A DNA stretch of 64,000 nt from Triplophysa rosa. Its lineage: Eukaryota > Chordata > Actinopteri > Cypriniformes > Nemacheilidae. The notes under the pieces were generated by a model. The model was not told the DNA's origin, did not search any database, and saw only the letters and a list, made by a program, of their open reading frames with translations. Positions 22,372-32,930 of the stretch are shown piece by piece. The stretch is taken from NCBI RefSeq assembly GCF_024868665.1, contig NC_079914.1, positions 6,229,984 through 6,293,983 of the forward strand, read 5' to 3'. Positions within the stretch are counted from its first letter, which is position 1. Each line of letters starts with the position of its first letter. Position numbers and translations under genes: made by a program.

Positions 22372-22380
22372 AAAAGAAAA
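22307..22380. repeat. (GAAA)n microsatellite, first copy
   Basis: About 17 uninterrupted GAAA units followed by degenerate A/G-rich sequence. Length is identical in the second copy (34,470-34,543). Confidence 0.9.
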
Positions 22381-22399
22381 TGTAAAAATAAATATATAA

Positions 22400-23035
22400 A
22401 AAGAAAATTAGGATATATGGATGGATGTTCTCTGCTTCTTGTATTTTGTATTATTGTGTCCAACAAATAGAAAGAAAGAACTATAAAATGAAAAGAAAAA
22501 TAGTTGGATAGACGGATGGAATAAACATAAATATATTATCTATACATATAAAAATAATAATGTACAGAAGCATGTTGTCTGCTTCATATATTTTATTAAA
22601 TTATTGTGTCCAACAAATTGTAAGAAAGACATATATAAAAAGGAAATATTTGGATGGATGAATGGATGGATAAATAAATAAATAAAATAAATAACTTTGT
22701 ATTAGCACCTATTGTATTATTGCTCCTGTATGACATATCGCTTATTGCTACCTGAACTCTCTGTAAGTCGCTTTGGATAAAACCGTCTGCTAAATGACTA
22801 AATGTAAATGTATATATTTAGAAAAATAAATGGGTGGCTATATGAATATATAGATGGATATATAAAAAGATGGATGGATGTATGATCAGAAATACAGATA
22901 TAAGCTACTATTTAGAAAGATGGATATGTAGAATGATGATGGATGGATGAATATATTAAAAGATGAATGGACAGATAGATAGAAAGATGCATGGTTGAAA
23001 ACAAAGATGAATAGATGGATGTTCTTTGCAGCATT
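22400..23035. repeat. Degenerate GGAT/GATA-rich region with embedded HE1 tail, first copy
   Basis: Scattered GGATGGAT, GATAGATAG and ATAAATAAATAA words form a decayed simple-repeat field. A well-preserved HE1 SINE tail lies at 22,761-22,810 (CTGTAAGTCGCTTTGGATAA, then CCGTCTGCTAAATGAC). Duplicate at 34,563-35,198, tail at 34,924-34,973. Confidence 0.7.
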
Positions 23036-23763
23036 CAGACTGGAGATGGATTTAGTTCAGTGTTGTTGACATTCTGGTTGATGAGAGCAGATCCATGACA
23101 TTATTCACTTTATCCTGCAAAATTTCAGGATCGAAGAGACACGCTGTGCTTGCATGTGTGAAAGATCGACAGAAGAACTGAAAGAACAGGGTCAGCAGCT
23201 GATATGCCCTGCTGCTGCTTTTCCCTGAGAGCTTCATATTGATCCAGAGTCGGGTATTACAGTGAGAGAATGAAAGCGAGGAAACATGCGAGAGGACCGG
23301 AGGTCAGTAGTTCAGCTTTGTTTTACTAGACGAAATGGAGCTCTGATGTATTTCCCAAAATCTATTCGTAGCACTCGCAGGCCTCTGGGCAGTGTATGAT
23401 CATGATTTTAGTTTTCAGTGATCTATCTGGAATCCAAGAGCTGTTTTCTGCCACTGGCTGGCCACCAGAAATGAGCTCATGCGTTTAGGCCACTGTGAGT
23501 TTGTTTGGAAAAAATATCAATCTGTTGTTTCTGTCGTAAATGGCTAATTGTACAATTTACTTACCCAAGCGTTTTTTTTTCTTACAAACACACAACCTGT
23601 CATTTAAATCTGTGTACGATGAGGTTGCAATGGCTTCAATGTAAACAACACCACAATTTTCTATTTGTAAATTCAGGTGATACCGTACAGTATATATTAA
23701 ATACAAAATTGTAAAACCTTTGAAATACAGAGCCACAACTGAGCTAATGCAAAAATAAATCTT

Positions 23764-24027
23764 GAAGGGATGGTTCACCCGAAAATAAATATTCTATCAT
23801 CCTTTATTTACCTTCATGTCATTCAAACTTGTATATGACTCGCTCTTTATTTGAAGAGTTTAAGAAATTTCAGTGGTTTTATGTTGATATAATGGAAGTC
23901 AGTGGGGGCCAGTGTTTTTTTTATTTACCAACATTCTTCGAAGTATCTTCTTTTGTATTCTGCAGAAGAAAGTTACACGTTTCAAAGGATAAAATCATTT
24001 TAATTTTTGGGTGAACAAACCCTTTAA
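23764..24027. mobile_element. GGATAGTTCACCC-type miniature transposon, first copy
   Basis: Both ends are present: AAGGGATGGTTCACCCGAAA on the left and, inverted, AAAGGGTTTGTTCACCCAAA on the right. Inner landmarks of the family include GGAAGTCAGTGGGGGCCAGT and CCAACATTCTTCGAAGTATC. It is non-coding; short frames crossing it are not genes. Duplicate at 35,927-36,190. Confidence 0.8.
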
Positions 24028-25584
24028 ATGTGTGTTGCTATTTACTATCCGTAACTCACTCACAACTCAGAAATCGCAATTTGTTAGATGGCACAAAAAA
24101 TCGATTGGCCTTTTTAATTGGCTCCTGGTAAATTATGGTGTAATTAACCTTCTGTTAGGACCTTTTATTGCAAGGTCCTACATGAAAGATAAGTGGTCAT
24201 GTTTTCTTCCTGTGGTAACAGTAAAATTGTCCCCTGGTAGATTAATATGTAGCTATACATAAAAATGTGTCTGAAAGCTATCAAAAGAACACTACTCACT
24301 TCAAGAGCCATAATATTGATCTGCAAAACATTTTTCTTTCTGTCATAAATTGTAGTTAGAAATCCTTATCTATCGATTAGATTGTGCGGCCGCGAGACAC
24401 TCGCAAAGTTCACAAAAATAACTACAGTTCCTCTTTGCATAGTGAACAGTAAACCAAATTTGAAATTCATCAGCAGTTAAAGCATTCAGCACTTTTTGCT
24501 TAGCGTTTGCAATCTTAAAATCCACAGCTCATTAAGGTGAACCCATTTCCATAAAGCACAGAAAGATCAAGATTTATGGTGTCCCCAAGGGTGTCCATTA
24601 CCATTAGGCATGAAAGAGAGGAAAAGAGAGCGAATATTCATGCAGAATTTGCATATCGCTTGTGCTGTTAAAGTTCCACAGCAAGAGTTTGACCCTCGCA
24701 TGTCAACATCTCATTAATTCGATCAGTTCAACAATCCTTTTGTTCATACGTCCACTTTTATGCACATATTCACTCTCTTTGTCTTTTAAAGAAGATATTT
24801 AACACAATATATATTTGGTTTAAATATTCAGTTGACGTTCTCTCAACCTTCAGAGCATTACCGTATAACCCTTTGCTCTGCCGTGCCACCCATGAGATGT
24901 TTTATACATGAGATCAGATGAATTTGTGCTCTTATTCCAAATTCACTTTTAATTCATCTTGCTTGGTGCAGTTAAAGGATTCGTTTTGCTTCCAAGTCTC
25001 TTCATTTACATTTAATTGAAAGATTTTTCCTCAACAGCTAGTCGAGGGCCACTAGCATTACCAAATGGAAAATTTATGGGTGTCTTTCTACGTTGTGAAG
25101 TAATCGTAAACATGAATTTGGCCACTAATACCCTATTAATTCAGTAGGAAACCGATGACTCAGTTAATTACCTTTGACATGACTATGAGCTCTTGCATTA
25201 AAAAATGCACCTGGTATTCATTAACAGCGTCATTGTATGAAAGGTTAGATCATCAAAAAATGGAAAATGTCGTTCACATCCCTGATGGCTTTCTTTGGTT
25301 TTCAGAACCAAAACACAGCTTTTGTTTTGTGGTTTTTGTTTACATGGAAGTGGATGGTGTCAGCATCAGCAAGTTTTCTTTTTAATAATGTGTAATTGCT
25401 GAAACAACAGTGATATCCACAAGAGAATAGAAGTGAACTGCATTGTTTTTGTACGCTCTTGCGAATAAAGAGGCAACGGTCAAAGACTTTCATCAAATGC
25501 ATTATTATTTCACCAAACGTGTTCGTATGCCTTCAGAACACATTAAATATCCATGCAGAAGTTGGTATGAGATATTTTATACAA
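24028..25584. other. Intergenic, repeat-poor, in duplicated segment
   Basis: A long stretch without a recognisable mobile element. It holds several ATTAATT/TTAATTACC words and A+T-rich blocks. Open frames of up to 83 codons have no motif. A NotI-type GCGGCCGC site lies at about 24,388. Conserved non-coding sequence is possible, but nothing in the bases proves it. Duplicate at 36,191-37,747. Confidence 0.4.
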
Positions 25585-25935
25585 TAATTTTAAGTCCTTT
25601 TGAAGTTTGAGAAGAGGCATACCCCATTACCTTTTTTGCCATAATAGTTTAAATAACAGAAGTGAGTAAATAAAAAAAAGTAAATACTTTAGCAAGAACT
25701 ATTCCTTTAAAGACGCTATTCTTTGATGCTCTGTTGAGCACAGAAAAAATATATTGAGAACTGTCTCAGTGGTTTTGTGTTCATAGTCAACGGGGACCCA
25801 AGGTTGTTTGGTTACCAACGTTCTTCAAAATATCTTTTTTTTGTGTTCTGCAGAGAAAAGAAAGTCATACAGGTTTGAAAGAGGGTGAGTAAATGATGAC
25901 AGAATTCTCATTTTTGGGTGAACTATCACTGAAAG
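25585..25935. mobile_element. Miniature-element right half fused to a dispersed block, first copy
   Basis: The right part (about 25,755-25,932) is half of the GGATAGTTCACCC element, ending TTTTTGGGTGAACTATCACT. The left part (from TTTTAAGTCCTTTTGAAGTT) recurs with about a tenth of positions changed at 45,255-45,510, together with the junction. The composite was therefore copied as one unit. Duplicate at 37,748-38,098. Confidence 0.6.
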
Positions 25936-26046
25936 TTTACCTGTTGAGTGTTTTGTCCGAGAGCTAAATGTAAATCTGCAGAGCACCTTTTTTTTGCCAA
26001 TATTGAGAACATTTCAGCACACTGTAATGAATTTGAGAACTAAGAT

Positions 26047-27996
26047 CCTGGCTACACTAGTGCGTTTTCATTAGAAAACTGAGTTTTCGTTTTCAAAACG
26101 CTCTTCGTCCACACTAGCGTTTTCAAGCGTTTCCCAAACGCTGCCCCTGCACACCGAAACGTCTGAAAACGCCTATCCATGTACCAGAGATGCGCAAATT
26201 TAAGGACTTGTGACTCGCTTGACTAAATAAAGAAAACGACTCGACTTGACTTGGGATCCAGTGACTCGTCACTTGACTGGTCTTGAACTTCATGACTTGG
26301 CAAGACTTTACTTTATAACAAAAGCAACCTTGGTAAACAAAACGCAAGACACCGAGCGGAACCAATGATCTGAGTCTGCGCGAGTGCACGTTTCATGACG
26401 CTGCACGAGCACAGAAATACAGCGCGCCAAATACAGAGAGCAAAGGAATCTCCCAAGAGGTTTTCTTTTCGATATAAACAGTTCGAAACTGACAATATTG
26501 ACTAAGAAGATTTGCTGTATGCATTTACAAAGGCAGGATATCGACACTTCAAAAAGAAAAGGTATGTAAGCAGTTAACTGTTATTCGACTAAAATCTGAG
26601 AATGTGGAAACAGCATTGGTTTTTATATTATTTGTCTCTAAATATATATTAAGTCTGTCATTAAATTAAAGTAATTATTAATCGCATGTTTGTAATTAGC
26701 GACGTCAAACTTAAAATTCGATGGCGTTAGCCTCTCAAAAGTGCTTTATTGTGTCACTCTTGACACACGGAAAATAATAAGGAATTGTAATTTACTCAAC
26801 TCAACTCAGCTTTATTTATACAGCGCTTTTTACAATTTTCATTGTTACAAAGCAGCTGTACGTAAGAAATATTGACTATTGGGGGAGCGTCTTACCACAG
26901 TGACCTCAGTGTTTTATCAATTTGTGATGTTTCTCTTGCATCCCAAATCCTAGATGTAGTAGGCATTTGACCTCCTTAGTTAATTTAGGACGTATTAAGT
27001 AACAATAATTTTTCCAGAATAGCAACGCGGCTGCCAACAGTTCAGTACAGATAGGCTACAGGAAAACGCGTCTTTCCACAACAAAATTAATAAAAACTTT
27101 TACTGAACGAATCACAGGTATTGAACGAGTCGATTGAGTGATTCAGTAACCCATTCATGCTCGTTCATGAATGAATCAACTGTTTTAAACGAATGAGTTA
27201 AATGAACGCTTCTGTGACTCACTCATTAAAAAAAGTCATTTGCAGGGCCGTGCAGAGACCTTTAAAGGGGCAGGTGCTCAAAGTATAAAAGAGGCAAATG
27301 GAACAAGGCTTTAAATATGGCTGTGTTAAAACATCAATACAGCAATACTGTATATCGCGATGCATTCCTTGCTGATACGTGTATCAATACGGATGCTTCT
27401 GTAATTGATAAAGCAGCAAATGCCATGATGCTGTTTTGAAAAAGAAACAGAACAGAAAAGACCATTTTAATGTTTAAAAGTTTTTAAATATTTTAGTTGC
27501 ACCTATTAACAAGTCTGGGATTAGACATTTAAGTGAATAAAGTTAAAGTTTTAACCTTAAAGTGATAGTTCACCCAAAAATGAAAATTTTGTCATCATTT
27601 ACTCACCCTCAGATTATTCCAAACCTGTGTAAATGTTTTTGTTCTGTTGAACACAACAAAATATATTTGGAAGAATGTCAGTAACCAAACAGATCTAATC
27701 CCCCATTTACTGCCATGGTAGGGAAAATAAATATTATGGGAGTCAATGGGGGATGAGATCTGTTACTGACATTCTTCCAAATATCTTAGCTGATGTTGAG
27801 GGGGTTGCTGGGGATGTTGCTGTCTTTGCTGTTGTAGAAAAAATAGTTTTGTCATATTAAAAATATAATTCTGTTCTAACCCTCTTCTGCATTTTTTAAA
27901 ATGATAATAAAAACAGCGTTGATAAGTATAATTCGGAGGATGAGAAAATCAGAATAAGGCCATATTCAGACTGCTGCTAGCATCTGTTTTACATTA
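26047..27996. mobile_element. Left part of the nested transposon block, first copy, cut at the contig end
   Basis: Carries the same start points as the complete nest in the second copy: outer miniature element from about 26,047, hAT CAGAGATGCGC from 26,185 (after CCATGTAC), LINE tail at 26,793-26,862 (minus strand), hAT CAGGGCCGTGC from 27,243 (after GTCATTTG), and a partial GGATAGTTCACCC element from about 27,557. All lack their right ends because the copy stops at 27,996. Confidence 0.8.
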
Positions 27997-27997
27997 N
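27997..27997. other. Single N, assembly join
   Basis: The only ambiguous base in the window. It sits exactly between the end of the first copy and the start of the second copy of the large duplication, which marks an artificial join between two contigs. Confidence 0.9.
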
Positions 27998-29195
27998 ATG
28001 ACCTGCTAAATGATGGTGTCTGTAATCTCGCACTCCATAGCCAGTGGGCATTGACATTTAGTCAGATTAATTATTGCAAGCATCCAGAGAGAGAGAGCAG
28101 TAACGTTAGATGTCCGTCTTAATGGACCAGAGGGACTAAACAAGTTCTGAGTGTCACCATCTGTTGTTCTGAATAACTATTACCCAGAGACTACAGGCCT
28201 TATTTACAAAGCAACTACTGGAGCTGGAAGCAGATCGGCATTGCTTGTGGCCAAATTGCTCTCTCAAACAGAAAGAAACACAATCCTAGATCAGCACTCA
28301 AATTGGCAAATGAGTTTTTCATATACTGTCAGCTTAAAGCTGATCCGTGTTTAGTTTTCCGGCTGTAAATATGTGTATTGTCTTTCTTAGGTGTATGTGT
28401 GGAACTTCACGCAAGATCAATCTCAAATTTCATTTAAGCAGGTTATCTGGTTTTATGTGATGAACCAAACCAAAAAAATCCAGCTGGTATTTGCAGAAGT
28501 CATCCTCAACCTATCTAAGGTGTTCTGGGTGGTTGGTATTATAGATTGGTGTTTAGTGGACCAAGTCAAAAGAGCCCACCCGCAGGTCTCGCTATATAAT
28601 ATTCAGATTTCCAAATAAAGCTATTGTTCAGTTTGGGATTTCTTTGCCTTTTTGTACCACCAGGTAAAAAATGCAATGATTCGATTGCTAAACTAATCTA
28701 ATCTTTCCCTTTATACTGTATGCTGCATCATTTAAGAATTCCTTCATATTTGTAGCATAAACACTACTTCTTAGCAAAGAAAATGTCATGGGTTTGATCA
28801 TCAGGGAACACACAATCATTAAAAAATATAGTAATGTTTATCTTTCTGTGAAATGGATATTACCAAATGAACCTACTATAATAGAATGGACAAAAAGACT
28901 GAATTTGCGTTTAAAATTTGTAATTGTTTAACAAAAATGGGGTCTATAATATTTGGAAGGGAAAAGCTCTAGTGTGAAGTGCACTTTATGATTGATTTGT
29001 TTATTTACTTACATTTTTCCTACAATGTTTTAAAGTGTGTTTTTCCTATTGGGATGACAGGGTTTTTTGTCTTCACTTCTACGATTATTTGTTCATTTTT
29101 TTGTTATTCATTTGCTTGTCTATATACAGTATATAAGTGTTAAAATGGTTTGTGTTTATGACAAAAGTTAAATAAAACGGATTTAAAAAAGTATA

Positions 29196-29250
29196 AATGC
29201 ACTGTAAACGGCTTTGGATAAAAGCATCTGCCAAATGCATAAACATCAAT
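29196..29250 (+). mobile_element. HE1-type SINE tail, second copy
   Basis: Same as 18,421-18,475, offset 10,775. Confidence 0.7.
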
Positions 29251-29689
29251 AAATTATCCACCAAGGTCTTACAGCTTTTGTTTGGTTTAAGATGTTAACA
29301 ACTAGAATATGCAACAGTAGCAATAAACAATGTGTCATTTCTACTGAGACTTTAAACTAGTTGTGAAAAGAACCATGGGCTGTGCTGGTGTTAAAGTTAT
29401 CAATTATCAATAGGCGCTGATCCATCAGAATAATAACCAAAAAAAAGAAAGATCATTTAGGCCTATTTGGCACTAAATAAAGGGAGGCAGTAATTATAAC
29501 AAATTGGCCTAGCCACCTTAAAACACAGCAAGGAAATATCCTTCACCGTGATCAGCCCTATTTTTATACGTTTCAGTATATTACGTCATGTGTCTTTACG
29601 GGATCTTCACGGGATGTGTGTGATGTGAACGCACGCAGATTCCTGAAAATCATCGGCAGTGTGAATTAACTAAATCTAACGATCCTGGG

Positions 29690-30328
29690 CAGGGGCATAG
29701 CCAGAACTTTTTTTTAGAGGTGGCCAGGTAAGACCCAGTGATTTTATTAGGGTGACCAAAAATCCTTACAGACAGAAATTCTTTAACGTCTACTGTAATT
29801 TACACCAATTCTTCATTACACATAGTTTGCTGGTCAAAAACATACACAAAGAACGTAAAGTAAACAATTTATTTGCAATGCTTTCATGTGCTAACATTAT
29901 TTTAAAATAATTTGCTAGCTATCATTTGAAGTAAGTTAGCATTTTTTATAGAAAATAAACATGGCTGTACCCCAATTTAAACTTTCGCGAATATGTAATG
30001 AATGAAATCCAGTTAAACAAGACTGATTTTACTTACCTGATCCTTCTGCTCGCGATGAACTTCCATGGTACACAGACAGTACACCGTCACGAAGTGGTTA
30101 GCAGCTGTTCAGCTATAGCGCTCAGACTGTTTGCGTCAGTGCATGACATCATATTAACACGAGAGTAATGTACTCGCGTTACTTTCAGTGCATACACTAA
30201 ATGATCTGCGCAGCACTCCGACACACATCTTAAAACTGCTTCGCACAACAGAGGTGGCCAGATAGGTAGCCATCCATCATTCAGGGGTAGCCGTGGCCAC
30301 CCATTGCCACCATGTAGCTACGCCCCTG
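29690..30328. mobile_element. hAT element, second copy
   Basis: Same as 18,915-19,553, with the same termini and the same worn octamer duplication. Confidence 0.7.
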
Positions 30329-30444
30329 ATCCCGAGACACATTCCTGGAAACATTTCTCGTGTATTTTCCAGGATCTCTGTGTGAAAAGGACTCTGCGGA
30401 GATCTATCGGACATCAAAACAGGGCGTTACTAATCATCTAATCA

Positions 30445-30528
30445 GGTGTCAGCATCGCACCACGCATGCGCGTTCTGATGTAGAGCCTGTGTGGTCAGAA
30501 CACGCATGCGTCAAGCGATGCTGACACC
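30445..30528. repeat. 84-nt imperfect hairpin, second copy
   Basis: Same as 19,670-19,753. Confidence 0.6.
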
Positions 30529-30947
30529 GGATGCACTGTCATTTGGCTCGTGTGGTTAGTTGCATTACAATCTATGGAGGAGTCAGAAAGCTTACAAAAC
30601 TACTTTAATTTGCATTCTGCGGGGAAAACGGAGGTCCTAGGGATGTTAGCGTACTTGAGGGTGAGTAATTAATGGCAGAATTTTCATTTTTGGTCGGAGT
30701 TCCCCTTTAAGCATTTTCGGAGCCTGATGAAATCAGATATTGAACACTCTAATATCTTCAATTGTTACGTATACCGAGCTGCAGCGGACACATTTGTAAA
30801 CGATTTTACTTGGACGCATTGTGCAAGCTGTCTCTTTAATACCGCTGCTAATTGGGCTGACATTCTTGACACACCCACCAAACAAGAGCAAACGTATCTC
30901 AAACGCTGTTGCACACCATTTCCAGGAAACGTGGCTTGTTGGTTTTG

Positions 30948-31093
30948 ACTAAATCCTTGGTGTTTCAAGTCTTACAAAACCTTTACCCTAACCCTAACCT
31001 TACTCTAACCATATAAACTACCTATAATTGTTCAAATCGCCAAAAAAACACTGTTGCGTGATGACGTCAGACTCGAAACACCAAGGATTTAGT
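30948..31093. mobile_element. 146-bp miniature inverted-repeat element, second copy
   Basis: Same as 20,173-20,318. Confidence 0.75.
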
Positions 31094-31174
31094 GAGAGCC
31101 GCGCACCGGTTTGAGCTTGAACGTCCCCCAGGTCTCATCCCCTTGTTGGAAAAGTGTATAGCCTACTGTATAGG

Positions 31175-31430
31175 TGTCAAGAAATGCAGATGGAAGAGAG
31201 AACCCAAGCGCAGGCAGGCAGTGAAGGGGTTAACAGATACTTTATTTTACACAAACACAACCAAAAACAGAACTACACCAATGGGGGAAACGAAACTGAT
31301 ATACATATATAAAACAAGAGACTTCCCACGAGGGGGCAAAATGAAAACAAGACAAATAAACTACACACAAGACACGACCAAACGTCTTAAATCATACGAG
31401 GCACAAAACTCAAAACAGGAACAGGAACAG

Positions 31431-31490
<60 letters not shown>

Positions 31491-31827
31491 AAGAGCACGA
31501 CCACGTACAAGAGCACGACCACGATACAGAAACACACAGTACAGGCACCAAACACATACAATGCACGAGCACAAGACAAAGAACAAGAGGGTATTTATAG
31601 GAAACACAAACGAGGGATAACGACATGGGGCAGGTGTGAGACATTAAACACTCAGGGAAAGATAACGAGGAAACAAGAGGAATGGGGCCAATGACAAGAC
31701 ACTGGAGAGAACGTATATTATTGTCAAACGGACAATAATATGTTTCTCTCCACACATAACCAAAGACTTTGTCATGGCTCTGCTACAGGACCAAGAAAAA
31801 CATGACTAAGGAAGCAGAGCCATGACA
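31175..31827 (-). repeat. 3' LTR of the remnant (minus strand)
   Basis: Complete LTR from TGTCAAG to CATGACA. The left part differs from the first copy's solo LTR by several small changes (for example the spacing around CCAAAAACA and TAAACTACACAC). The hexamer array is shorter here (31,414-31,494, mostly ACGAAC). Confidence 0.85.
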
Positions 31828-32109
31828 GAAGCCCCCCCTTTAATGAGCACCTCCAGGTGCTCACCAAGGGGTAGACGGACAAGACAAGGCAGACCGAGAC
31901 AAAGACAAAAACCAGACAAACATGGTGAACATGACAAGGGGTAGACAGGACAACAAGACCACAGGATTGGGGTGGGATAACAAGAAACAACAAACATGGG
32001 AGGGGGGGTGGGGCAAAACAAGGTCCCATAGGGGGTAGTCCATGGGTGGTGGGGAAAGTCCCAGTCCCCGGCTGCGCTCGAGGGCGCTGAGTCCTGGGGG
32101 ACTTAGGAT

Positions 32110-32650
32110 AAGTCCTGGGGGGACAGTCTTTGACCCTGGGAGTCTCCCAGGCCGGCTGAAGAGCCGGCTGGACGGGCTGACGCCGGCTGGAATGGCCGGC
32201 TAGGACGGATGCCGGCTTGACCCGGACTGGAAGGCCGGCTGGACCACGGCTGATGCCGGCTGGACCAGCCGGACTTGACGCCGGCTGGACACTGAGCCGG
32301 CTATCAGGACGACGCCGGCTGATCACGGACGCGCGGCTGGATCACCGGACTGGACGCCGGCTGGATCACCGGACTGGACGCCGGCTGGATCACCGGACTG
32401 GAACATGACTGGACACAAGGACTGGACACAGGACTGGACACAAGACTGAAGACAACAAGACTGGACACAAGACTGAGACACAGACTGGACACATAGACTG
32501 GACGCCGGCTGCACCGGACTGGATGCCGGCTGCACCGGACTGGACTCAAGACTGGACATCGGGCTGGACACAAGACTGGCCACCGGTTGCACTGGACTGG
32601 ACGCCGGCTGCACCGGACTGGATGCCGGCTGCACCGGACTGGACGCCCCT
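32110..32650. repeat. 21-bp minisatellite in the internal region
   Basis: Tandem and scattered copies of a unit close to GGCTGCACCGGACTGGACGCC, plus variants with ATCACCGGACTGG and ACACAAGACTGG. On the minus strand the unit is in frame as Pro-Val-Gln-Pro-Ala-Ser-Ser, repeated. The G+C content is far above the surroundings. Confidence 0.8.
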
Positions 32651-32757
32651 CCGCTGCGCCTCTCCCTCCTTCTCCGCACCACCGGATCCATAGCCGACCT
32701 TGGCGAATCCGTGGGGACCAGAGGGAGTTCCGCATCGGAGGAGACCGCAGACGTCAT
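32323..32757 (-). CDS. Unrecognised ORF of the LTR element, Pro/Val/Gln/Ser repeats
   Basis: An ATG at 32,757 starts an open frame just downstream of the truncated 5' LTR (in element orientation). The first about 35 residues (MTSAVSSDAELPLVPTDSPR, then an Arg-rich run RRRRERR) are not repetitive. The rest is built from the 7-residue unit PVQPASS and related words such as SCVQ and VQSGDPAG, and ends at 32,323. No retroviral protein motif is visible. It may be a genuine product of the non-autonomous element or a chance frame held open by the repeat. Confidence 0.3.
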   Translation of the reverse strand: MTSAVSSDAELPLVPTDSPRSAMDPVVRRRRERRSGGASSPVQPASSPVQPASSPVQPVASLVSSPMSSLESSPVQPASSPVQPASSLCVQSVSQSCVQSCCLQSCVQSCVQSLCPVMFQSGDPAGVQSGDPAGVQSGDPAARP

Positions 32758-32786
32758 GTTCCTGTTCCAACAGGAAACAGGAACAG

Positions 32787-32877
<91 letters not shown>

Positions 32878-32885
32878 GGCAAGAG

Positions 32886-32926
<41 letters not shown>

Positions 32927-32930
32927 TACA
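32758..32930. repeat. Hexamer arrays of the truncated 5' LTR
   Basis: (AGGAAC/ACGAAC)n at about 32,766-32,878, then (CACGAC)n to about 32,925. The break with the internal region falls at TTCCTGTTCCAACAGGAAAC, a short palindrome that may have promoted the deletion. Confidence 0.85.

Larger units (their letters stand above)
17223..27996 (+). repeat. Large direct duplication, first copy
   Basis: A 10,774-bp segment repeated at 27,998-40,159. The offset is exactly 10,775 from the start to the LTR insertion near 20.4 kb, and exactly 12,163 from about 21.07 kb to the end. Open frames that I compared on both sides of the LTR translate identically, and the (GAAA)n tract has the same length in both copies. 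Differences are confined, as far as I could see, to the LTR insertion. The copy ends abruptly inside a dispersed repeat at the single N (27,997), as a contig end would. Confidence 0.95.

Noticed and set aside
23052..23237. 61-codon minus-strand frame with a hydrophobic start that could be a signal peptide
   Set aside because: Lies beside a simple-repeat field, shows no family motif, no downstream exon, and no intron boundary that would support it.
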